37,263 nucleotides of DNA from Paulinella micropora (taxonomy: Eukaryota > Cercozoa > Imbricatea > Euglyphida): NCBI GenBank assembly GCA_009731375.1, contig BJOX01000317.1:445127-482389 (forward strand), written 5' to 3'. The position numbers and the translations under genes were made by a program. Positions 12,101 through 19,745 of this stretch are shown piece after piece. Positions within the stretch are counted from its first letter, which is position 1. Every line of letters begins with the position of its first letter. The notes beneath the pieces were generated by a model. It did not search any database. It saw only the letters and a program-made list of their open reading frames with translations, and had not been told where the DNA came from.

Positions 12101-13103
12101 GAATACATAAAGACATTCTTGAAAGTAAAACAAGAGTCCAGCGGATACCCCGCGGGATGTAATACGGAAGCAGAAAAACAAAATTACATAAACAGCATGG
12201 AAGNNNNNNNNNNGCATGGAAATCAAAATGGGTGTAAAGATGGATGAAAGCAAAATATTCAAAAACGAAGGACGGAGAGCAGGGGCTAAGTTGTGCTTGA
12301 ACTCTTTATGGGGCAAGTTTGGACAGAAACAAAATTAAACACAGAACAAAATGATAAAGGATAAGGAAACCTTATACAAACTATTGAACGATAAATCAGT
12401 GGATACTATAAATATTAACATAATTAACGACCAAATTGTAGAAGCCAGTTATGATTTAAAACAGGACGCAGTGAGCGACCCGATTAAAACAAATATTGTA
12501 GTTGCTTTATTTACTACATGCCACGCGAGAATGAGACTTTACAATATGATGGACATATTAGGTAATAGGATATTGTATCATGACACAGACAGCGTAATAT
12601 ATATACGACTAACAAAGAAATAATCAGGTAGATGTAGAGACAGGCGATTTACTGGGAGATTGGACTGATGAATTAAAAGGAGCGAAAATAAAACATTTGT
12701 TGGAGGCGGGCCGAAATGTTATGGATACTTATTAGATAATGGTAAAGCCAGTATGAAAGTAAAAGGATTTAGTATGAACTATGAAACGAAAAAAGCATTG
12801 AATTTACCAAATATGTTAAGTGTGATAAGTTGCGGGCTAGGTATTACGAACACTGAATTATTTGAGAATGGTAAAAATGAACTGGCTGAATTGTTGGAGA
12901 CTGATGAAGAATTACGGATTGCTAAGCGAATTGAGAAGTCTGGAAAAGTAGTTATAATAGAAAACAACAGGATAACACGAGACAAACAAAAGAAAAAAAT
13001 AAGAAGCGAATACTTAGAAAAGATATTTAGTTTTACATATACGAAAAGACAAGTTATCGGAATTGTAGAGAATGCGATTGAAACTAGACCTTTCGGATAT
13101 TAA
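9110..13103 (+). pseudogene. polB: Protein-primed family B DNA polymerase (Polinton type), broken
   Basis: This replicated the element by protein-primed synthesis. The N-terminal region (from ATG 9110; FQSNESL near 9680) is followed by a cluster of CxxC pairs (10155-10450). The 3'-5' exonuclease motifs are FFDFEAT (ExoI, 10495), AHNARGYDCQF (ExoII, 10657) and YCHSDVDIL (ExoIII, 11038). Polymerase motifs are DICSLYPT (motif A, 11701), KLCLNSLWGKFG (motif B, about 12288) and YHDTDSVIY (motif C, about 12577). Length, about 1,330 codons, fits Polinton polymerases. Lesions: in-frame stops at 9179 (TGA), 9281 (TAA), 11735 (TAA), 11999 (TGA) and 12336 (TAA), and frameshifts near 9290, 9740-9890, 10990, 12620 and 12690. 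A 10-N gap lies at 12204-12213. The metal-binding residues themselves are still present. The gene is non-functional. Confidence 0.93.
12204..12213. other. Assembly gap (10 N)
   Basis: The 8-mer GCATGGAA occurs directly on both sides of the gap. Ten N's is a placeholder size, so the contig ends may simply overlap. Confidence 0.9.
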
Positions 13104-13166
13104 AAAAATAAAATATTAAATAATTAATTTTTTTCCATAAAATTTTTTGCCAGTCTATATAGACCA

Positions 13167-13463
13167 ATGACCACCCTCACCAAACTATCCGAAAAATTTG
13201 GACGACTTTCAATTGAGAAGAATAAGGAATTTTTTTCAGTAAGAGATGTGCAACAGATGATTGATGAAGAAATTAAGGCGATTGAAAAAAGTAGAGAAGG
13301 AAAGCCAACCGATGTTTTTCCGTTTGGTAAGTATCGCGGAAAGAAGGTTTCAGATATTGCTACCATTGACAAACCATATCTTGAATGGGTTATGAAACAG
13401 CCATGGTTTGATAAATTTACAGACATTAAAAGTGAAGTAAAAAATATTTACAATAAAAATTAA
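13167..13463 (+). CDS. Small protein with ExoX-C / DUF3820-like domain, copy 1
   Basis: Intact 98-residue protein. Residues about 50-80 read FPFGKYRGKKVSDIATIDKPYLEWVMKQPWF, shown here in pieces: FGKYRGKK, then DKPYLEW, then QPWF. This is the pattern of the small domain found at the C terminus of ExoX-like exonucleases and in DUF3820 proteins. No exonuclease catalytic domain is attached. The function is unknown; a nucleic-acid-binding accessory role beside the polymerase gene is an inference. The ATG at 13167 is preceded by TCTATATAGACCA, which supports this start. A paralogue follows after 20 bases. An undamaged frame inside a decayed element is notable for its length. Confidence 0.75.
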   Translation: MTTLTKLSEKFGRLSIEKNKEFFSVRDVQQMIDEEIKAIEKSREGKPTDVFPFGKYRGKKVSDIATIDKPYLEWVMKQPWFDKFTDIKSEVKNIYNKN

Positions 13464-13483
13464 TATTTACTTTACATATATCA

Positions 13484-13960
13484 ATGACTGACCTGAACAC
13501 CAAACAGGACTACTTGAATGAAATTGAAAAATGGAACATTGACAGCGAAATTAAAAAGCCCACGATTAAATGGACTAAACCTGACATTGTTTCTTTCTAT
13601 GAAAAATACAAGCCGAGGGACGACAACGTGAAAGTAGTTATTCCATTGGAGGCTACACTAGCAAAAATTATAATGGAGGAACCAAGCACACCATTTAAGG
13701 AAACAGATCTTGTTGTGAGTGAGACAGGTATCGCTGAAATAAAGGCAAATGTAGGTGAAGCGAATGCTACAGACGAAGGATGTACAGCGAATGCTACAGA
13801 CGAAGTATGTATAACAAAAAAAGATGTCGTTCTTCAATACGGAAAATATGCACACAAAAACATTGAAGATGTAGCCAAGATTGATAAACCATACCTTGAA
13901 TGGTTAGTTCACCAGCCATGGTGCCAAAATGTGGATGACATAAAAAAATCTTTGATATAA
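13484..13960 (+). CDS. Protein with ExoX-C / DUF3820-like domain, copy 2
   Basis: Intact 158-residue protein. The C-terminal third repeats the domain of its upstream neighbour: YGKYAHKNIEDVAKIDKPYL then EWLVHQPWC. The N-terminal part is a charged helical region (DYLNEIEKWNIDSEIKK). The middle holds a short internal duplication of ANATDE. The GK of the FGKYxGK motif is only partly kept (YGKYAHK), so this copy has diverged. The ATG at 13484 is preceded by TACATATATCA. The tandem arrangement with matching upstream motifs points to gene duplication. Biochemical role unknown. It ends 7 bases before the stop of the leftward fibre-like gene. Confidence 0.7.
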   Translation: MTDLNTKQDYLNEIEKWNIDSEIKKPTIKWTKPDIVSFYEKYKPRDDNVKVVIPLEATLAKIIMEEPSTPFKETDLVVSETGIAEIKANVGEANATDEGCTANATDEVCITKKDVVLQYGKYAHKNIEDVAKIDKPYLEWLVHQPWCQNVDDIKKSLI

Positions 13961-13967
13961 CATTGTC

Positions 13968-15235
13968 TTAAATTAAATTTTTTTTTTTGCTTTGTTGGTC
14001 TTCTATGAAAACAGCGATAACATTAACATTTGAACCATTATTAGCAGTAGCAACGGATTTTTGTGTAAAAGTCAATACATCACTAGGAGACAGATATATA
14101 TCATAATTTCTAAGATTTATTTGTTGAGTTGATTGAGAATTTACGTAAAGTTTAAAAATTGTTGTTCCGTTGGCAACGGCACTCGCCTTTGTATCAGTAT
14201 CTGCAATTGAATACTTAGTATCAACATCTGCAAAACCCCCTCCAGTTAGTGTTCCATTCAATACCATTCTTACTACGCACGCCTTATTATCTTCATTCGT
14301 AATACTTATCAACGTGGGATAAACATTTGAATAATTTGTTAAATTAGCACCAGCAGCATCAAATGTTGCTTTATTCCTGATACTAATAATAGGGCTTTCA
14401 GTTGTGTTTGCTGCTTTACTTCCTTCAACTTCGTTTGTTATACTTGTGTTTATTGTATTACTTCCTTCAATAAATAATCCAACACTCGCTGTTTTAAGAG
14501 TTTGAATTCCGGTAGAAGCATCATTCCTCATTAGTGCGGTAAATGGTAAAGTAGTGTTTCTTAGACTTACACCTGTGTTGGCATTCGCATACTTAATAGT
14601 ATGGACTAATTGAAATTCGCCTGTCGTAGGATTTTCAATAGAAAACCTTATAACACCAAAGCCTAAATATTGAAATTGAATTTGGAATACATTTCCTTTA
14701 CTCCAATCAATAACAGGCATATCTTTCGTTCCATTGCACGGGTCATCCCAGTTTGCTTGTTGAATATAAGTTGTTGCCCCTCCTTTGGCATGTAGAATAC
14801 TCATCCAGACATTAGTTTTATAAAAATAAAACCATTTGAAAAATCACTTTCACCAATTCCTACACACGAATAATAGGATTTTGTGTCATCAGTTGTCCAT
14901 ATAGCAGTGAAGCGACCAACAACTCCCATACCAGTCCGATATTTTATTCTTCTTTTACTTGTTAGGATAGCGTTCGCCGTGTTATCGGCTTGAGTTTTTT
15001 ATTCTGCCATATTATTCAAAAATGACACAGAAGATTTTGTTTCTGTTTTAGTCCATACCCTTGTATTAATAGTGTATGGAAAGATTTCCTGAACAACTGG
15101 AGTCAATTGTCCAACTAGTGTTTCTCCAAAAGCAGTTTTCAAATTATCAGTTTTAATACCACCATCATATCCTACTTTGACATTTATTGAATCTCCGTCT
15201 GGATTTTGTGCGATTAAATTTCTCTGGTGAGACAT
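13968..15235 (-). pseudogene. Beta-rich fibre/capsid-associated protein of a dsDNA-virus family, broken
   Basis: The start is at 15235 (MSHQRNLIAQNPDGDS) and the stop at 13968, giving about 420 codons. An in-frame TAA at 14999-15001 and a one-base shift near 14820 split it into two frames. Landmarks: RTGMGVVGRFTA, GIGESDFSNGF, SILHAKGG, DWSKGNVFQIQFQYLGFG, then VHTIKYANANTG. I recognise this arrangement from uncharacterised proteins of large DNA viruses and phages; a structural or fibre role is inferred from its place beside the capsid gene and from its Ser/Thr/Asn-rich beta composition. No enzymatic motif is seen. Upstream lie TTATACACA and direct repeats of AAACTCGTT. Confidence 0.6.
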
Positions 15236-15340
15236 ATTGTGTATAACACAAACGAGTTTGTTTATATAACGAGTTTATATATAAAACAAAAAAAATTATT
15301 TAAATCATTGATATTTTACTCAGAAATCTGTTCATATCCA
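15236..15340 (-). promoter_or_regulatory. Promoter region of the 15235 gene with AAACTCGTT direct repeats
   Basis: Read on the minus strand, this interval holds TATATATAAACTCGTT, then ATATAAACAAACTCGTTT, then GTTATACACA just before the ATG. The nine-base AAACTCGTT occurs twice, 17 bases apart. AT-rich, non-coding, between the capsid gene end and the fibre-like gene start. A promoter with an operator-like repeat is inferred from position only. Confidence 0.4.
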
Positions 15341-16889
15341 TTATGAAATAGTAATAACATTTGCCTTCACTTGAACCTCTCGTTGAGTGATAGCAAGAGT
15401 GTAATGATTGAGACCAACATTTGCAGTAGTAGCCATCATCTCCCAGCGTCTCTCTTGAGAAAGGTCAAGCCCACTAATTTCATTCTGGTCTTTACTCCAA
15501 AGCGGGCGAGTGTTGTCAAATGTATCCACCCAGAACCAGTTGTATTGATAGACATTGCTATTTACCAAAGCACTGCCTTCAATCTTATTTTTTAGATACA
15601 TATAATCTTCAAGGGTTGTATTTGCAGTGCTAATATTAAATTCTTTGAAGTCTAGCCCCGTCAAGGGTAGTGTAGATGGAAGTAATCTTTGAACCATTCC
15701 TATTATCGTTATCATACGCAGTATTCTTTGTTTCTTCGTTATTGAATGCTGAATGGTAAATTTTCTTAATTCTCTGTTCGTGTCCTCTATCGAACCTCAT
15801 AATAATGTTTTGACTTGTAAATGCCTGAATTGTGTTTTTGTATGAGTATGGGTAGTCAATTGTGAAAGACATACCTTCGGCACTGCTCACTTTTTGTTGA
15901 ATAGACTGGATAACATCAGGGTTTGTTTCAACCGCTAGAAACAAGTTTAAGTTTATAACCTGCGAATTAGTGGTGCAAGGAAAAGAACCTTGATTTGCTG
16001 TGTTAACAGTGGTAGCAAGACCTGTATTAGCATCAACACCACCAACGTGATAAACAGTTCTGTTACTAGCCGCCCAAACAATTTGCATGGTCAGAATTTC
16101 AGGAAACATAATAGTCTTATCAAGTGCGAAAATAGTATTGTAAATCATAGACAATCTAATCTTCACATAAATAAGGGGGTCTGTGTTATTACCACCAATA
16201 CCTCCCTCAAGATACATCGCCTCAGTGTATGAAACATTCACAGCAGACAAAGCACCCGCTCCAGTTGTCAGCAAAGTATCATCATGTCTTCGTGCATTAA
16301 GTGATGGAGGAGCAATAGCCCCAGCAATAGCATTACCAAAACGGTTTAATGTTGCCTGAAGGTGACCATCGGTATCAATACTACCCGCTACAGTCGCTAC
16401 ACTTGCCTGTTGACCAGCATACACGTTAGCAGTAAAGGCTGTTGTAGCACGTCCATCAGTATTACACTTTTGAAGCATACACCCAACACCAAGACTTGCT
16501 CCATGGTTCTCAAGTGCCAAAAAGTCCTTCAATGAAGTCTCAGGCTTCCAAATCATTTTCGTAATAGTTCCGACATTATTCAAATCACACAAATAAACAC
16601 CGCTACGGGTTTGAAGTTGAATCTGTCTAATCATACTCAAACAATCCATAAAAATACGATTGTATCTATCAGCAACTCCTCAAGCACCTGGGGCGTAAGT
16701 GAAACTCAGCACCGACTTTGCCAAGTTAAATGGGCGACTGATAAGGTCGAATGTGCTTTCCTGACCACCCGCTGAAGTAACAACAACATTTCCTGCTCCT
16801 TCGCGAGGAGTAAGTTTGTTAAGGCGATACGAACCGCTGATATAATCAGTCTTACTGAAGTCTAATTCTCCGCCGTGTTTAGTTGGCAT
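15341..16889 (-). pseudogene. MCP: Major capsid protein, double jelly-roll (Polinton-like virus type), broken
   Basis: This is the hexon-forming shell protein. It starts at ATG 16889 (MPTKHGGELDF) and ends at 15341, about 515 codons, the usual size for Polinton-like MCPs. Landmarks: FDLISRPFNLAKSVLSFT near the N terminus, NEETKNTAYDNDN and TTLDGARLQ in the last third, and TGLDFKEFN and QYNWFWVDTF near the C terminus. These match the conserved second jelly roll and capsomer-contact pattern of Polinton and PLV capsids. An in-frame TGA lies at 16680-16682 and a one-base frameshift near 15700. The start codon overlaps the stop of the upstream basic-protein gene by 11 bases, which indicates co-transcription in the leftward block. 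The two lesions make this copy non-functional. Confidence 0.87.
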
Positions 16890-17358
16890 TTTTTTGTTTT
16901 TTTAGGCAGTTGTCCGCTAGTTCTCTTTTATGTTCCCTATCCATTATATCTTGTCTTTTCTTAGCATCTGCTATGTCTTTTCGTTCTAGCCTTTTCCTTT
17001 CTTCTTCTATCTCATCCCTTTTCTTCTTTTCCTTTGCTTCCTCGTCATGTATTAACTCATATTTCTTTTGTAAGTTGCTTTGTATCTGGTTTCTGTTCTC
17101 GTGTTCAAGACGATTGAAATCAGATTTGATTATTTTTTCCCTTGGTTTGCGGCTAGCACTTTGCGACTTTGGCTTATTACCTATATATTTTCAAAACAAC
17201 TTAACGATTTGAAGTGTGCTCATATCATTTGTTTTCTTACCAAAATTAAGATAATATTTTTTACCCTTCTGCATAATATAAGTTCTCCCGCTCTTATTCC
17301 TATACACTCGCGGGGATCTTACCTTTGCCTTTTTCTCATTAGTCTTTTTAGCGATCAT
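16879..17358 (-). pseudogene. Basic coiled-coil protein overlapping the MCP start, one TGA
   Basis: Starts at ATG 17358 (MIAKKTNEKKAKVRSPRVY) and runs 159 codons to the TAA at 16879-16881, which overlaps the MCP start codon region. A single in-frame TGA at 17191-17193 interrupts it. The N-terminal third is Lys/Arg-rich with SGRTYIMQKGKKYYLNFG. The C-terminal half is a long charged helix (EEAKEKKRDEIEEERKRLER), a probable coiled coil. Not recognised as a named family. TATATACA sits directly before the ATG, as for the integrase gene, supporting the start. Its coupling to MCP suggests a scaffold, core or minor capsid role, which is inference. Confidence 0.6.
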
Positions 17359-17410
17359 TGTATATAATCAAACAAAAAAATATTTTCAATTCGTTTATAT
17401 GAAAACTCAT

Positions 17411-17657
17411 TTAATGAAACTTTACAGCACCTCCTCGTTGCTTACCATATCCGAGTTTTGATGCTGTAGCACTAACACTACCTGCGTAAGGCACCCCAAT
17501 GCTACTCAACGCCCTCGCAGTTCTAGAGATTACCTTATTATCCCGAAGGAATTTATTAACAGCCAAGGCCGTTTTTCCGACCTTTGACCAGTTAATCTTT
17601 CCTCCCTTTTGCCCACTCTTCTTCTTAGTTTTCTTTTTTTCCTCCCTTCTGTGGCAT
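17411..17657 (-). pseudogene. Small Lys/Gly-rich basic protein (virion core/minor capsid type)
   Basis: Start ATG 17657 (MPQKGGKKK), end TAA at 17411-17413, about 82 codons. A one-base shift lies in the A/T run near 17636. The rest reads KTKKKSGQKGG, NWSKVGKTALAVNKFLRDNK, VISRTARALSSIGVPY and a C terminus of SKLGYGKQRGGAVKFH. Very basic short proteins with a helical LxxxK core and a GYGxxRGG tail are typical DNA-condensing or minor capsid proteins of PLV, adintovirus and giant-virus genomes. The GG dipeptides resemble adenovirus-type protease sites, though no protease gene is seen. In the next frame upstream, open sequence (QPSGYNIGYNPS) extends to about 17730 and might be a longer N terminus. 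Confidence 0.5.
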
Positions 17658-17725
17658 TGATGGATTGTATCCGATGTTATATCCTGATGGTTGTGAAATT
17701 ATCACTGTGATACTGGCATATATTA

Positions 17726-17746
17726 GAAAGATTTTTAAAATCTTTC
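17726..17746. repeat. Perfect 10+10 palindrome
   Basis: Arms GAAAGATTTT (17726-17735) and AAAATCTTTC (17737-17746) flank a single T. It lies between the ATPase gene and the small basic gene, a position suited to a transcript 3' end or a promoter element. Confidence 0.7.
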
Positions 17747-17783
17747 AGCAAAAATAAAAAAATAATTCTAAAAATATTATTTT

Positions 17784-17822
17784 GATATTTTATTCACCCG
17801 CTACGCGGTTTCATAAACATCG
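17784..17822. repeat. Hairpin H2 (same family as H1)
   Basis: Outer arms GATATTTTAT (17784-17793) and ATAAACATC (17813-17821) pair imperfectly. An inner stem CCGC/GCGG (17798-17801 with 17805-17808) surrounds TAC. It shares CCGCTACGC and the AAACATCG right end with H1, in the same orientation. Confidence 0.6.
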
Positions 17823-17841
17823 TTTTTGCTTTAATGGTTTC

Positions 17842-17896
17842 GATGTTTGACAATAAACGAGAGTGCGAATAGCACGAAGTGAAATTGTCAAATATC
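17842..17896. repeat. Hairpin H3, directly at the ATPase stop codon
   Basis: Arms GATGTTTGACAAT (17842-17854) and ATTGTCAAATATC (17884-17896) pair at 12 of 13 positions around a 29-base loop. It is inverted relative to H1 and H2. The TGA stop of the ATPase (17895-17897) overlaps the outer arm, so a minus-strand transcript would fold immediately after the coding region. Confidence 0.75.
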
Positions 17897-18752
17897 ATTT
17901 TAATCTGAAGTTGAAGTTTTTGCGAAGTTCATCAACACTTGAGACATAAAGAAAATTAAATCTCTCCTTTGTTGCTTCGTGATACTTTTGAAGAAAATAA
18001 TCAAAATCACAAGTGGCTTCGCCACGTTGCGACGGGTCGCAGACCCTCGCAAAAGATAAGTCTAAGTGTTTATACACGAGTTCCATTTTGTCTTGAGACT
18101 GACCCGGAAAGATTAATAAATAATCTAACTGCTTAATGGCTTCTGGCCGTAGGTCGTTCAAATACTGGCTTGACATAATCACCTTACTTTTATAGTGTCT
18201 GTTCTTTTTTAACAAATCGCTCACGGATTTATCTCTTAATCCACTTCCTAAATCGTCCAAAACAAAAACAACCTCTGGTGAAATATACTTACTTGGTCTC
18301 TCTTTCTTCTCACCTCCTTCTTCTTTTTTCTTTTCCTTTCCGAAATAAAGAAATTGTGGTTTCTCTATTTCCTCTTTGTCCTGTTTTATTTCTTCTTCGT
18401 GTTGCTCGTCCTGTCTGTTCAGTTTGTCAAATTCATAGTCTATCACATTTACACCATCTGATTTAAAAAAGGTATATATTGCCATTGGGTTTCCCCTGTT
18501 CTTAAAGTGCTTTACCATTGCTTTATAAATGTAGTCATTGTGTATTGTTGAAGCGATAATGACAATACGGGTTTTTCTGTCTGTAGTCCGTTTCAGTATT
18601 TCAAAGAGTGCTGTCGTTTTCCCGCTCTTCTTACGGGCAAGCAGAAATATATTTGAATAGGGCTCATTAAATAATTTATAACCTTTTGCTTTTTTGTTTC
18701 CTTCGCCTTCCTGCTTTACCGGCTTAACTTTTACATTGTTAATCTTCGGCAT
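17895..18752 (-). CDS. FtsK/HerA-like genome-packaging ATPase
   Basis: Intact 285-residue protein that would pump the genome into the capsid (A32-like branch of the FtsK/HerA superfamily). Walker A is ARKKSGKTT (residues 39-47), following NIFLLA. Walker B is VVFVLDDLGSG (161-171). A sensor-like SSQYLNDLRP lies near residue 200. Between the two Walker motifs is a Lys/Glu-rich insert (about 113-153) that is likely a flexible loop. Start ATG 18752 (MPKINNVKVK) is preceded by ATAATATAAG. Length fits the 250-300 residues usual for Polinton and virophage ATPases. It is undamaged although most neighbours are broken. A 3' hairpin (17842-17896) overlaps the stop codon. Confidence 0.9.
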   Translation of the reverse strand: MPKINNVKVKPVKQEGEGNKKAKGYKLFNEPYSNIFLLARKKSGKTTALFEILKRTTDRKTRIVIIASTIHNDYIYKAMVKHFKNRGNPMAIYTFFKSDGVNVIDYEFDKLNRQDEQHEEEIKQDKEEIEKPQFLYFGKEKKKEEGGEKKERPSKYISPEVVFVLDDLGSGLRDKSVSDLLKKNRHYKSKVIMSSQYLNDLRPEAIKQLDYLLIFPGQSQDKMELVYKHLDLSFARVCDPSQRGEATCDFDYFLQKYHEATKERFNFLYVSSVDELRKNFNFRLK

Positions 18753-18761
18753 CTTATATTA

Positions 18762-19122
18762 TTATCCTAAGAATTCCAAACACACAACAATTCGGCCGGC
18801 TAAATTTCCTGTATCAATATTTCCGCTGTCAGTTTCAAGGGCTTTAAATGTATATTGTCCGTCCGTCCATCCAACGACACCTAAATTATAACTAAGGTTT
18901 GAAATGTTTGCTATATTACTATCAGCGAATGTGCCGATAATTCCAACTCTCCATATAAAGAATTCTGGTTTTGGTTTCAGTCTGGTCGTTCGTATAATGA
19001 ATAAACTTAACATTAATTTTGGTCGGTGTGAATGACATTTGAATATTTTTATTAAGTGTTTTGCTTCCAACAAAATCATTGCTCAGAAAAATAATCTTTT
19101 GGTATTTGTGCTCCGTCATCAT
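18762..19122 (-). pseudogene. Small virion-type protein, frameshifted
   Basis: ATG at 19122 (MMTEHKYQKIIFLSNDF) and stop at 18762, about 120 codons. A one-base frameshift near 18965 divides it. The visible pattern is an N-terminal beta-like segment (IQMSFTPTKINVKFIHY) and a C-terminal one (ISNLSYNLGVVG, FKALETDSGNID, RIVVCLEFLG). No named domain recognised. Small beta-rich proteins of this size next to the ATPase are often minor capsid or penton-associated in related viruses; that is inference from context. TATTATACAAAATAT precedes the start. Confidence 0.5.
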
Positions 19123-19168
19123 ATATTTTGTATAATATTTTTTTAAAAAAAAAACGATTTTAATATTC

Positions 19169-19405
19169 TTGTTTATGTGGTCTGTGTTAGGTCGGACGGC
19201 CTGCGACTTTTACTCGCGGGTAAGCGAAAAAAAGAATGAGAGTTGTGCTTATTGTATAAAGCAAGGAATAGAAACTAAATGTAAATGTGTATATAAGCAA
19301 ATGAGTGATTGGTGTGTTAGTTTTGATGATGCGGTTCCTTTAATCTGCTCAAATGATGCTATGTGGTATAAAACTCAAGTATATGAATGCTCACTTCTTA
19401 CTTGA
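19169..19405 (+). CDS. Hypothetical Cys-rich small protein
   Basis: This open frame lies on the plus strand inside an otherwise leftward block. The first ATG is 19175, giving 76 residues. It has eight cysteines, including CAYC and CKC spaced by 8 residues, and a tail VPLICSNDAMWY. A zinc-binding fold is possible but no family is recognised. It overlaps the end of the leftward membrane-protein gene by 15 bases. It may be a real accessory gene or a chance frame. Confidence 0.3.
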   Translation: MFMWSVLGRTACDFYSRVSEKKNESCAYCIKQGIETKCKCVYKQMSDWCVSFDDAVPLICSNDAMWYKTQVYECSLLT

Positions 19406-19745
19406 AGATGGTGATGGAAGGCATATACCAATCAATAGTGTTAAAATTCCGACATAAGTATTAGCAACCTCACAAGGTACGTTCTTTTCAGATAGCCTCA
19501 CGATCCAAAGGGTTATAATAGCGATAATGATACCCATTTGAAATAAGTATTTAATAAGTCGGCTGTCGGTCGGTCTGTTTTTTATACAACAACAATTCCA
19601 GTTATCTTCCAATTCGTGCTCTACTTTTTTTTCCTCAGTCTTTAGTTCTACTTCAAAGAACACGAGACTTTAATTCGGGAGTTAGTTCGCCATCCATATC
19701 CATAATAGGCGGTGGTCTGTGAAGTCTAGTTGTATTATTGGACAT
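19391..19745 (-). pseudogene. Small membrane protein with two hydrophobic segments, frameshifted
   Basis: The natural start is ATG 19745 (MSNNTTRLHRPPP), which overlaps the stop of the long fibre gene by 11 bases. A one-base shift near 19662 separates this N terminus from the rest (EVELKTEEKKVEHELEDNW). Then come CCC, a hydrophobic segment (YLFQMGIIIAIITLWIV) and a second one (YVGILTLLIGICLPSPS). The C-terminal LLIGxxLPSP ending is common in small two-helix membrane proteins of large DNA viruses. A virion-membrane or host-membrane role is inferred; no enzymatic motif is seen. About 118 codons in total. Confidence 0.55.

Noticed and set aside
16883-17212. Plus-strand hydrophobic Ser/Phe-rich frame
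   Set aside because: It is the antisense shadow of the Lys/Glu-rich coiled-coil gene on the minus strand.
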